Assembly: GCA_011620145.1 (NCBI GenBank)
Contig: WOZT01000254.1
Coordinates: 1 to 5,081, forward strand
Length of the DNA: 5,081 nt
Source of the DNA: Gammaproteobacteria bacterium
GTDB lineage: Bacteria; Pseudomonadota; Gammaproteobacteria; UBA5335
Direction of reading: 5' to 3'
Position 1 is the first letter of the stretch. Each line of letters opens with the position of its first letter. Shown here in pieces: positions 1 through 5,029 of the stretch. The notes below the pieces were generated by a model. It was not told the DNA's origin and did not search any database. It worked only from the letters and a program-made list of their open reading frames with translations. The translations under genes were made by a program, and so were the position numbers.

Positions 1-226
1 GATGACGCGCGATCTCATGCCCGTTCCAGCGCACGCCGCCCTCCTCCGGCACCGCCAACCCGGCCAGAATGCGCAGCAGGCTGGTCTTCCCCGCGCCATT
101 GGGACCTTCGACCTTCAGCAGCCGCCCGGGAGAAAGCACAAATCCGAGCCCCTGGAACAGGAGCCGGTCATTGCGGATGCAAGCCAAATCCACAGCGGCC
201 AGGACGGCCCCATCGCTCACCGGCAT
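1..226 (-). CDS. ccmA: Cytochrome c biogenesis heme exporter ATP-binding protein CcmA (partial, N-terminal 75 residues)
   Basis: This is the 5' end of an ABC ATPase; the rest lies beyond the left edge. CcmA powers the CcmABCD complex, which releases heme-loaded CcmE for cytochrome c maturation on the periplasmic side of the inner membrane. The visible part has the family's opening pattern: AVDLACIRNDRLLF (residues 11-24), then KVEGPNGAGKTSLLRILAG (38-56) holding the Walker A loop GPNGAGKT (41-48), and the EEGGVRWNG turn (61-69). The phrase 'VEGPNGAGKTSLLRIL' followed by 'V.WNG' separates CcmA from generic ABC ATPases. The ATG at 226 follows a GGTGGA Shine-Dalgarno-like stretch with a 4-nt gap; an in-frame GTG at 235 is a weaker alternative. 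The Q-loop, signature motif and Walker B are out of view. The gene is co-directional with the DUF2059 gene, 89 bp upstream of its start. Confidence 0.88.
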   Translation of the reverse strand, partial: MPVSDGAVLAAVDLACIRNDRLLFQGLGFVLSPGRLLKVEGPNGAGKTSLLRILAGLAVPEEGGVRWNGHEIARH

Positions 227-251
227 GATGTCCACCCGGAAATTACGGTCA

Positions 252-310
252 GATGCGCCACGCGGCAGGGCAGGCGCCCCTGCTCGGGCGCATCCCCACC
301 GCGTGGCGCA
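252..310 (-). promoter_or_regulatory. Large inverted repeat with competing hairpins between the DUF2059 gene and ccmA
   Basis: A perfect 12-bp inverted repeat pairs 254-265 with 299-310 (TGCGCCACGCGG / CCGCGTGGCGCA). Between the arms, 265-270 (GCAGGG) pairs with 278-283 (CCCTGC) around a 7-nt loop. A third, mutually exclusive stem of 8 bp pairs 252-259 (GATGCGCC) with 287-294 (GGCGCATC). It starts 5 bp past the DUF2059 stop codon and ends 25 bp before the ccmA start. No U-run follows the stem in the minus direction, so it is not a textbook intrinsic terminator. It could be a Rho-assisted terminator, an mRNA-end stabilising structure, or a switchable leader element for ccmA. The pairing is seen in the sequence; the role is inferred. 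Confidence 0.55.
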
Positions 311-315
311 AGCGC

Positions 316-1155
316 TTATTCCTTGATGCGGCTGCCCATGGCTTCGCCCACTTTGCGCGAGCCTTCCTGCATGGCCGCATCCAGCGCCTTGGAACGGGCC
401 TTGAAGTACTTCCTGCCGACATCGGACTCAGCGAACTTCACATAGGCCGCGACATCGCTGTCCGACACGTCCTTGAACAAGTAGCCAAACTTGATCAGGT
501 TGATCTGCTGCATGAATTCCATGGCCTTGGGCCGTTGGGATTCGATTTTTTCATTGATCTCGGCGTCGGTCAGCTTTTTTTCGCTCTTGGCGGTCTTGTT
601 CATGGCCTTGACCATGGCCACCCGGGAATTGAGCTGCATGTCGACGGTGGTTTCCGTGGTCAGGGTCGCCTTGTCGATCTTCTTGTAGAGCGATTGGCGC
701 GCTTCGGGAATGGGGTTTTGCTCCGCCTGCTTGGCAAACTCCACCAAGTCCTTGGCCTTTTCCGGATCGGCCAGCTGGTTTTCCAGTCGGATCAGTTTCT
801 GACCGGGATCGCCCTCATACCAGCTCAGGACCTTCCGGAGCTCTCCTTCGTTGAGCTGATCGGCCAACTGCTTGCCCACGGTTGCGAGAATGGTTTCTGT
901 CCCAAAGGCTTCCAGCATGACCGCGCCGATCTCCCGTTGCTCCGGGGTGGCCTTGCCGCTTTCCTCGGCCTTTTTGAGGCTGTCTTTGATAGAACGCGTC
1001 GTCTGTCCCAATTGCTGTTCAAGACCGGAGACCCGCATGACTTCCGAAGCCAGCGCCCGTTTATCGGCGGCCTGGGCCAGGCCTGTGGCGAACACCAGGG
1101 TCAGCGCCAGGACTACCCGGATTGAACGCTTCCATGACATTGATACTTCACGCAT
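316..1155 (-). CDS. Exported DUF2059 domain-containing protein with two DUF2059-like cores
   Basis: A 279-residue protein with a clear Sec signal peptide: basic start (K9, R10, R13), hydrophobic stretch VVLALTLVFATGL (14-26), and a probable cleavage site after AQA (27-29), giving a periplasmic product of about 250 residues. DUF2059 is an alpha-helical family of unknown function; its core pattern is 'L...El..vl.wY.sp.GqK'. This is visible at 100-120 (ending YEGDPGQK) and again in weaker form at 228-251 (KDVSDSDVAAYVKFAESDVGRKYF), so the protein looks like two copies joined by a lysine/glutamate-rich helical linker (about 130-215). The start at 1155 is preferred because AGAGAAG sits 6 nt upstream; Met6 at 1140 (MSWKRS...) would give a more compact signal peptide. 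It lies 118 bp after the methyltransferase gene and probably has its own promoter. No catalytic residues are recognisable. Confidence 0.85.
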   Translation of the reverse strand: MREVSMSWKRSIRVVLALTLVFATGLAQAADKRALASEVMRVSGLEQQLGQTTRSIKDSLKKAEESGKATPEQREIGAVMLEAFGTETILATVGKQLADQLNEGELRKVLSWYEGDPGQKLIRLENQLADPEKAKDLVEFAKQAEQNPIPEARQSLYKKIDKATLTTETTVDMQLNSRVAMVKAMNKTAKSEKKLTDAEINEKIESQRPKAMEFMQQINLIKFGYLFKDVSDSDVAAYVKFAESDVGRKYFKARSKALDAAMQEGSRKVGEAMGSRIKE

Positions 1156-1191
1156 TTATATCTTCTCTATATCTGGATAATGACGAATAGA

Positions 1192-1206
1192 CCCCGCCTG
1201 CCGGGG
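1192..1206 (-). other. Small GC hairpin in the leader of the DUF2059 gene
   Basis: CCCCG (1192-1196) and CGGGG (1202-1206) form a perfect 5-bp stem around a 5-nt loop. In the minus direction it is followed by TCTATTCGTC, a short pyrimidine-leaning stretch but no real T-run. If transcription starts near 1222, it would lie in the 5' leader about 36 nt before the start codon. It might instead be a weak 3' end for the methyltransferase transcript. The structure is small and may be coincidental. Confidence 0.25.
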
Positions 1207-1222
1207 AAAGGTTCTCATCGGA

Positions 1223-1239
1223 GCGCGTAGCATACGCGC
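1223..1239. repeat. Perfect 7-bp inverted repeat over the putative -10 box
   Basis: GCGCGTA (1223-1229), a 3-bp centre GCA, then TACGCGC (1233-1239). As DNA it is a 17-bp palindromic operator-like site; as RNA it would be a stable hairpin with a triloop. No T-run follows on either strand, so a terminator role is unlikely. It overlaps the candidate -10 hexamer, which favours an operator reading. Confidence 0.5.
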
Positions 1240-1257
1240 CCTTTGCGGTTCGGTCGA
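1229..1257 (-). promoter_or_regulatory. Putative sigma-70 promoter for the DUF2059 gene
   Basis: On the minus strand a -35-like TCGACC (1252-1257) is separated by exactly 17 bp from a -10-like TATGCT (1229-1234). Each box matches 4 of 6 consensus positions. The expected start point is near 1222, leaving a leader of roughly 65 nt before the ATG at 1155. The -10 box lies inside the perfect inverted repeat at 1223-1239, so a dimeric repressor could compete with RNA polymerase there. It is the best-spaced candidate I found in this gap, but no experimental support is visible. Confidence 0.4.
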
Positions 1258-1260
1258 TGA

Positions 1261-1278
1261 CCGCTCATGCCGCTCATG
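1261..1278. repeat. Two tandem copies of a 9-bp unit at the end of the RNA methyltransferase gene
   Basis: CCGCTCATG occurs twice back to back (1261-1269 and 1270-1278). The second copy contains the TGA stop of the methyltransferase gene (1274-1276 on the minus strand); the first lies just after it. A likely replication-slippage duplication with no evident function. Confidence 0.5.
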
Positions 1279-2569
1279 CCCGTTGCAGCACGGCGCCATA
1301 AAAACCATCCGTGCCATGCACATGAGGGGTCGGCTGAAAGTCCGCATCGCGAAACAGCGTGTCGGGAAGCGCGAGGCCCGCCTGAGCCATCACCGCCTGG
1401 GCCGACAGGCGGGAGAAATCGGGATGGTCCCGGAGAAAGCCCGCCACGACCTCCCGGTTTTCGGCGTCCGCCACACTGCAGGTGGCATAGATCAAACGAC
1501 CGCCCGGCGCCACCAACCCGGCCGCCGCACGCAGAATGCGCCCTTGAAGAGTCGCCAGGGCCGGCAGATCGAGCGGCCGATTGCGCAAATCCGGATTGCG
1601 CCGCAGGGTGCCGGATCCGGAACAGGGCGCGTCCACCAGCACGCGGTCATAACGCCCCCGATGGGCGCGCAATACGGCGTCGGATTCATCCACCAGCGCC
1701 TGAATGCGAATGTTATGGGCGCCGGCCCGGCGTGCCCGGCGCGCCAGCTCCTCCAGCTTGCGGGGGATCACATCGCAGGCCAGGATCTCGCCTTTGTTGT
1801 CCATCTGCATGGCCAGGGCCAGGGTCTTGCCGCCCGCCCCCGCGCAAAAATCCACCACCCGCCCGCGTGGCGGCACATCCACCAGGCAGGCCAGCAACTG
1901 GCTGCCCTCGTCCTGCACCTCAAAGGCACCTTCCTGGAATCCGGGCGCCTGGAACAAGGCCGCCCGATCCGCCCGCCGCAAGCCGTGCGGCGCATAAGGC
2001 GTGGGCTCAAGGTGGATGCCGGCGCCTGCCAGGCGCTGCCGCAAGGCATCCCGATCCGTGCGCAGCGTATTGACCCGCAGATCCAGCGGCGCGGTCCCCG
2101 CCAGGGCAATCGCCAGGCTCTCGGCCTGCGCGGCCCCCCAACCGTGAACCAAGGCATCAGCCAGGGCGTCGGGCAGGCTCTGGCGAATGGCAAACGGCAA
2201 GGATTCAGCCTGCGCCGCGCGCAAGGCGCTGCCCAATCGCGCCGCCTCCGGGGCGGGCAACAGGCCGGCCAGCGCCCGCTCCGACCAGCCTTGAGTCAGG
2301 AGATACAAACCCGCCAGATCCGCCGCCGGGGCCGCTTTCCCGGCAACGCATTGCAGGCAATGCCTGAAAAAGCGTTGCCGCCGCAACACCCCGAACACCC
2401 CCTCGGCGATGAAACGGCGATCGCGACCGCCCAGGAAACGCCGGGCCCGGAAAAACCGGTCCAGCGCCCGATCGGCGGGCAGCCGGGCCTGCTCCAGGCT
2501 TTCCAGTGCTTCGATGAGCTGGCGGAATTGGGCATTGCGGATGCCATGGGCATCGGGAGCAGTCGACAT
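1274..2569 (-). CDS. RsmB/NOP-family SAM-dependent RNA cytosine-5 methyltransferase
   Basis: A 431-residue enzyme expected to transfer a methyl group from S-adenosylmethionine to C5 of a cytosine in RNA, probably 16S rRNA. The N-terminal part (about 1-150) is helical and NusB/RsmB-like. The catalytic domain follows: DLRVNTL (163-169), SAM-binding motif I DFCAGAGGKT (240-249), motif IV DAPCSGSG with catalytic-loop Cys316, NPD (325-327), and YATCSV with the nucleophile-type Cys364. The end has the family's DGFYGAVL pattern. Both cysteines are intact, so it should be active. Motif I reads FCAGAGGKT rather than the LCAAPGGKT of classical E. coli RsmB; this suggests the second proteobacterial RsmB-like subgroup, so no symbol is given. 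The ATG at 2569 is chosen: it has GGA 5 nt upstream and the family-like start MSTAPDAHGIRNAQ. An in-frame TTG at 2602 would add 11 residues. It lies 44 bp downstream of the MTH1187-family gene, probably in the same operon. Confidence 0.9.
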   Translation of the reverse strand: MSTAPDAHGIRNAQFRQLIEALESLEQARLPADRALDRFFRARRFLGGRDRRFIAEGVFGVLRRQRFFRHCLQCVAGKAAPAADLAGLYLLTQGWSERALAGLLPAPEAARLGSALRAAQAESLPFAIRQSLPDALADALVHGWGAAQAESLAIALAGTAPLDLRVNTLRTDRDALRQRLAGAGIHLEPTPYAPHGLRRADRAALFQAPGFQEGAFEVQDEGSQLLACLVDVPPRGRVVDFCAGAGGKTLALAMQMDNKGEILACDVIPRKLEELARRARRAGAHNIRIQALVDESDAVLRAHRGRYDRVLVDAPCSGSGTLRRNPDLRNRPLDLPALATLQGRILRAAAGLVAPGGRLIYATCSVADAENREVVAGFLRDHPDFSRLSAQAVMAQAGLALPDTLFRDADFQPTPHVHGTDGFYGAVLQRA

Positions 2570-2613
2570 GGGATTCCAGGGGAAGAAGCGGCGTTCCGGC
2601 AAGCCGCCCCGCC

Positions 2614-2925
2614 TCAGGGAGGCAGAGGGGTCAAGCGGTCGGCCAGAGCGCGCATTTTATCGTCCAGGCTCTGGGGCTTGTCCACCCGGGTGCCGACCTT
2701 GAGCGTGGTCATGAGGCGGGGAACGCCTGCCGCGTGCAGGGCTTCGTGGCAGGCCCGAATGGCCTGGAACACAGCATCCCACTCCCCTTCCACCGCTGTG
2801 CCAAAGGGATGGGAACGGGGATGCAGGCCGTGACGTTGCAGGATCTCCACGCACTGGGCAATCTCGGCGGAGACCGAAGCCCCCACCCCCATCGGCACCA
2901 CGCAGATATCCACGCTTACCCGCAC
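2614..2925 (-). CDS. MTH1187-family thiamine-binding-type protein (DUF77)
   Basis: A 103-residue cytosolic protein with a ferredoxin-like fold, starting at GTG. Family landmarks run along the whole length: SVDICVVPMGVGASVSAEIA (4-23), HPFGTAVEGEWDAV (39-52) with the conserved GT..EGE turn, CHEALHAAGVPRLMTTLKVGTR (59-80), and a closing D..KM (88-91). MTH1187/YkoF-type proteins bind thiamine or related pyrimidines, usually as dimers or tetramers; their cellular role is poorly defined and no enzymatic residues are known. The GTG at 2925 is chosen because AGGAAG lies 7 nt upstream (2933-2938) and the resulting length is normal for the family; the next in-frame Met would cut off the first beta strand. 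The start overlaps the end of the upstream Ap4A phosphorylase-like gene by 10 bp, implying translational coupling. Confidence 0.85.
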   Translation of the reverse strand: MRVSVDICVVPMGVGASVSAEIAQCVEILQRHGLHPRSHPFGTAVEGEWDAVFQAIRACHEALHAAGVPRLMTTLKVGTRVDKPQSLDDKMRALADRLTPLPP

Positions 2926-3758
2926 AGACCGGCTTCCTGTTCCGTCACAACAGCTAGGCCACCGTCCGCCAGACTGGCCCAGGGTCCCCGGCGCATCAAT
3001 CCTTCCCATTGCGCCGGAGAGCGCACCGACATCAGCCCGGCATAGTCCAGCGCCGCGCCAGCCGGGTTGGGCACCAGCCACATCCAGCGGCGGGTCGCCA
3101 GCAGGTGGCCGTCACCCGCCCCGGATTTTCCTTGCAGCGCGCGACGCATGCGCAGATACAGCACCCAGGCGATCCGGCCGCCCCGGTCTGGCTGTGCCAG
3201 CCAATCGGGAGCAACCGCCGCCACAAGATGCGGGAAAGGCCACAACGGCACACGTCCAAAGCCATGGCGCAAATCGGCTTGCAGCAGGGCGCTTGCAACC
3301 GGAAGGCCGGCCAGCGGATGCAGCGGCAACGGCGCCAATTCCAGATCCCGCCGCGCCCCGGATCGAGCGCTCAGGGAGGCCCGGAAAAACCCCACGGCAT
3401 CACGCCCCTGCAGACAGCGCCACAGCAACGCGAAATCATCGGCATCCAGGCCTTGGCGCTTCCGTGGTTGCTGACGAACCAGACGCAGTTGCCCCCGTAG
3501 CAGCGGCTCCCCCACCAGCTCCGTCCGATGAGTCACCATCCCGGAAACCATCCCCATGCCGCCACCATTGACCGGCACCGCCTCCGCCGCGGGCATGGGG
3601 CCAGGGGTAAACCCCTCATGGTTCCAGCGAACCAGATAGGGCGAGCCTCGCCAAACGCTTGGCACTAGCGTGACCGGTGGGGCCAACAGACCCGCCACTT
3701 CCGCGCGCTCACGCGCACGATCCACCGTCATCCACCACGCCAGCGACCCCGTCTGCAT
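2916..3758 (-). CDS. Divergent Ap4A phosphorylase / ATP adenylyltransferase-like protein, catalytic motif degenerate
   Basis: A 280-residue cytosolic protein. Family members split diadenosine tetraphosphate with phosphate, using an HIT-type histidine motif. The layout matches: N-terminal segment W..VD.A.E.AEVAGLL.P (8-27); strand-rich part with VSGMVTHRTELVG (71-83); LDADDFALLWRCLQGRDAVGFF (104-125), which parallels 'L...DF.aLW.CL...dgl.FyN'; LELAPLPL (139-146), parallel to 'LQLVPLPL'; LP...A (152-156); and the C-terminal HLLATRRWMWLVP (218-230) with LDYAGLMSVRSPAQ (237-250), parallel to 'LLTREWM..VPR' and 'ALGFAGSLFVRN'. However, the H-x-H-x-Q active site is RRDLE (136-140), and the NPF and LNKF substrate segments are also not conserved (NGGG 64-67, VGEP 82-85). 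It is therefore probably not a normal phosphorylase. The ATG at 3758 has a perfect AGGAGG 9 nt upstream. The reading frame stays open further upstream, but that extension is antisense to the permease genes. First gene of a likely operon with the MTH1187 and RsmB-like genes. Confidence 0.72.
   Translation of the reverse strand: MQTGSLAWWMTVDRARERAEVAGLLAPPVTLVPSVWRGSPYLVRWNHEGFTPGPMPAAEAVPVNGGGMGMVSGMVTHRTELVGEPLLRGQLRLVRQQPRKRQGLDADDFALLWRCLQGRDAVGFFRASLSARSGARRDLELAPLPLHPLAGLPVASALLQADLRHGFGRVPLWPFPHLVAAVAPDWLAQPDRGGRIAWVLYLRMRRALQGKSGAGDGHLLATRRWMWLVPNPAGAALDYAGLMSVRSPAQWEGLMRRGPWASLADGGLAVVTEQEAGLCG
2933..2938 (-). promoter_or_regulatory. Ribosome binding site deciding the GTG start of the MTH1187-family gene
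   Basis: AGGAAG on the minus strand, 7 nt before the GTG at 2925, inside the last codons of the upstream gene. It explains why the short protein starts at a GTG and not at a downstream ATG. Confidence 0.6.
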
Positions 3759-3920
3759 TGGTTCAGGCCTCCTGCCATGCCAGAATGCACCACCTCCCCT
3801 GAGACTAATCCACCCGCCCAAGAACGCAACCCACCCCCACGGCGCCCACCACGCCTCCCTGCTCCGGATTGCCCCCTCATGCCCGCACCTCGCTCCTCCA
3901 ACCCGCGCCGACTGGACGGC
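3759..3920. promoter_or_regulatory. C-rich divergent intergenic region between the Ap4A phosphorylase-like gene and the permease pair
   Basis: 162 bp separating two divergent transcription units, so promoters for both should lie here; I found no convincing -35/-10 pair. The plus strand is strongly C-rich and G-poor. At 3813-3838 the minus strand carries four G-tracts (lengths 5, 3, 3, 3) with loops of 1, 10 and 1 nt, a possible G-quadruplex. The plus strand also has an open frame from an ATG at 3777 that would add 48 proline-rich residues to the first permease. Its third-position GC is clearly lower than in the surrounding genes (about 60% by hand count), so I read it as noncoding. Confidence 0.45.
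3768..3773 (-). promoter_or_regulatory. Strong ribosome binding site fixing the start of the Ap4A phosphorylase-like gene
   Basis: AGGAGG on the minus strand, 9 nt before the ATG at 3758. It is the best Shine-Dalgarno match in the window and settles this start, although the frame remains open for hundreds of bases upstream. Confidence 0.75.
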
Positions 3921-4427
3921 ATGTCGCTGTTTTTCCTGGGTCTTTTCCTGGCTTGCGGTGGCCTGCTGTATCACCAAACCGGCCTTGCCGGTCTCTGGCA
4001 GGGACTGGAAAAAGGTCTCCTCCTGTTGATTTCGGTCACGCCCATCGTGCTCATGGCACTGCTGCTGGCGGGCTATGCGCAAGTCCTGTTGCCGCGCAGC
4101 TGGGTGGAGTCGCACCTGGGCCGTGGACGCGGATGGCGCGCCATCGGACTGGCCAATCTGGCTGGCGCCCTGATGCCCGGCGGCCCCTTCGCAGCCTTCC
4201 CCATCGTGCTGGCCCTGCGCCAGTCGGGCGCCGCGCTGGCGCCCTGCGTGGGATTCCTCACCGCCTGGTCGGTGCTGGGCCTGCACCGCATGATCGTGTG
4301 GGAAATCCCCTGGCTGGGCTGGCGTTTTGCCCTGCTGCGCTGGGTCATTTCCCTGCCCTTGCCGTGGCTTGCTGCTTATGCGATCGCCCGCCTGGATCGC
4401 CGCGGCAAGACGGAGTCGGCGCCATGA
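3921..4427 (+). CDS. Half-size permease-like membrane protein, subunit A
   Basis: A 168-residue inner-membrane protein with about five hydrophobic segments: 2-17, 32-57, 74-99, 103-121 and 136-157. The centre carries GALMPGGPFAAFPIV (82-96), followed by TAWSVLGLHR (114-123) and RFALLRWVISLPLP (135-148). The 'PGGP...FP' turn after a glycine-rich helix resembles predicted permeases related to the ArsP/DUF318 and nucleoside-recognition type, but the substrate is unknown. It is clearly paralogous to the next gene, aligning without gaps at an offset of three residues, and this is the main reason for choosing the ATG at 3921. Its Shine-Dalgarno is poor (TGGA, 4 nt away). In-frame ATGs at 3879 and 3777 would give 182 or 216 residues with a proline/arginine-rich tail. 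The stop overlaps the next start as ATGA, so both products are probably made together. Confidence 0.75.
   Translation: MSLFFLGLFLACGGLLYHQTGLAGLWQGLEKGLLLLISVTPIVLMALLLAGYAQVLLPRSWVESHLGRGRGWRAIGLANLAGALMPGGPFAAFPIVLALRQSGAALAPCVGFLTAWSVLGLHRMIVWEIPWLGWRFALLRWVISLPLPWLAAYAIARLDRRGKTESAP
4412..4415 (+). promoter_or_regulatory. Ribosome binding site of permease subunit B
   Basis: GGAG 8 nt before the ATG at 4424, inside the end of subunit A. Together with the ATGA overlap it points to coupled translation. Confidence 0.5.
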
Positions 4428-4936
4428 ACGCCCAAGCGCTGGGCGTCCTGGCCCTGCTGCTGGGCAGCATGATCCTGCTGGCGCAGCGTCGCGACGCGGG
4501 CCTGCATCGGCAAGCCTCAAACGAGGCATGGCAACAGCTGCGCCTGATCGCCCTGCGCTTGCCCTTGGCGCTCATGGCCGCTTCGCTGCTGGGCGAACTG
4601 CTGCCCCGGGAGACGCTGGCGATCCTGTTGGGGCCCCGCAGCGGCTGGCAGGGAATCGTGCTGGCCTCGGGCCTGGGCGCCCTGCTGCCGGGCGGGCCGA
4701 TGGTCAGTTTTCCGTTTGTGATTCTCTTGCAGCAGGCCGGCATGGCGCCGGCGCCGATGGTGGCCCTGATGACCGCCTGGTCGGTACTGGCCCTGCATCG
4801 CGTCCTGAGCTTCGAGCTGCCGCTGATGGGCGCGCGTTTCGTGATCCTGCGCTGGATCGTGTCCCTGCCGCTGCCCCTGATCGCGGGGGCGCTGGCGGCG
4901 TTGTCGCTGCGGATTCCGGAGATCGGCCTGGGCTGA
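4424..4936 (+). CDS. Half-size permease-like membrane protein, subunit B
   Basis: A 170-residue inner-membrane protein paralogous to subunit A. Hydrophobic segments lie near 5-20, 41-60, 77-103, 107-124 and 139-162. The signature GALLPGGPMVSFPFV (85-99), TAWSVLALHR (117-126) and RFVILRWIVSLPLP (138-151) occur at the same spacing as in A. Over about 94 residues (A 58-151 against B 61-154) I count about half identical, with no gaps. The loop after the first segment is rich in positive charge here (R22, R23, R29, R40) but not in A, which hints at a different membrane orientation. The start is fixed by the ATGA overlap and a GGAG at 4412-4415. Two short homologous subunits encoded in tandem suggest a heterodimeric transporter or channel. 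Substrate unknown. Confidence 0.8.
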   Translation: MNAQALGVLALLLGSMILLAQRRDAGLHRQASNEAWQQLRLIALRLPLALMAASLLGELLPRETLAILLGPRSGWQGIVLASGLGALLPGGPMVSFPFVILLQQAGMAPAPMVALMTAWSVLALHRVLSFELPLMGARFVILRWIVSLPLPLIAGALAALSLRIPEIGLG

Positions 4937-5029
4937 TCGCGGCGGGACGCCATGGCGCACTCAAATCGCAAATGCTTTCGGCAATGGCCAGCCCCAAAGG
5001 CGTGGCCGCCATTTGTCAAAACGCCTGGC

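Noticed and set aside
253..1125. Long plus-strand open frame across the DUF2059 gene
   Set aside because: It is the mirror of the real minus-strand gene with its signal peptide and domain pattern; its hydrophobic look comes from antisense reading of charged codons.
2588..2607. GCGGC / GCCGC inverted repeat between the thiamine-binding and methyltransferase genes as a terminator
   Set aside because: Only a 5-bp stem with a 10-nt loop and no T-run; the 44-bp spacing fits read-through in one operon better.
1283..2833. 516-codon plus-strand open frame over the methyltransferase and thiamine-binding genes
   Set aside because: High-GC antisense shadow, rich in Gln/Arg/Pro/Gly with no domain pattern; the minus strand carries full family motifs.
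3777..3920. 48-residue proline-rich N-terminal extension of permease A
   Set aside because: Poor ribosome binding site, only 18 bp from the divergent start codon, lower third-position GC, and no counterpart in the paralogue; kept only as an alternative start.
3759..4529. Open minus-strand extension of the Ap4A phosphorylase-like frame up to 4529
   Set aside because: It is antisense to two clear membrane-protein genes, its translation looks like low-complexity shadow sequence, and AGGAGG at 3768-3773 fixes the start at 3758.
4979..5016. Imperfect hairpin (AATGG...CCATT) in the convergent gap as a bidirectional terminator
   Set aside because: The stem is interrupted by bulges and mismatches and has no T-run on either strand; not strong enough to annotate.
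4345..5019. 224-codon minus-strand open frame opposite permease B
   Set aside because: Arg/Ser/Pro-rich shadow of a membrane gene, with no recognisable domain or start signal.
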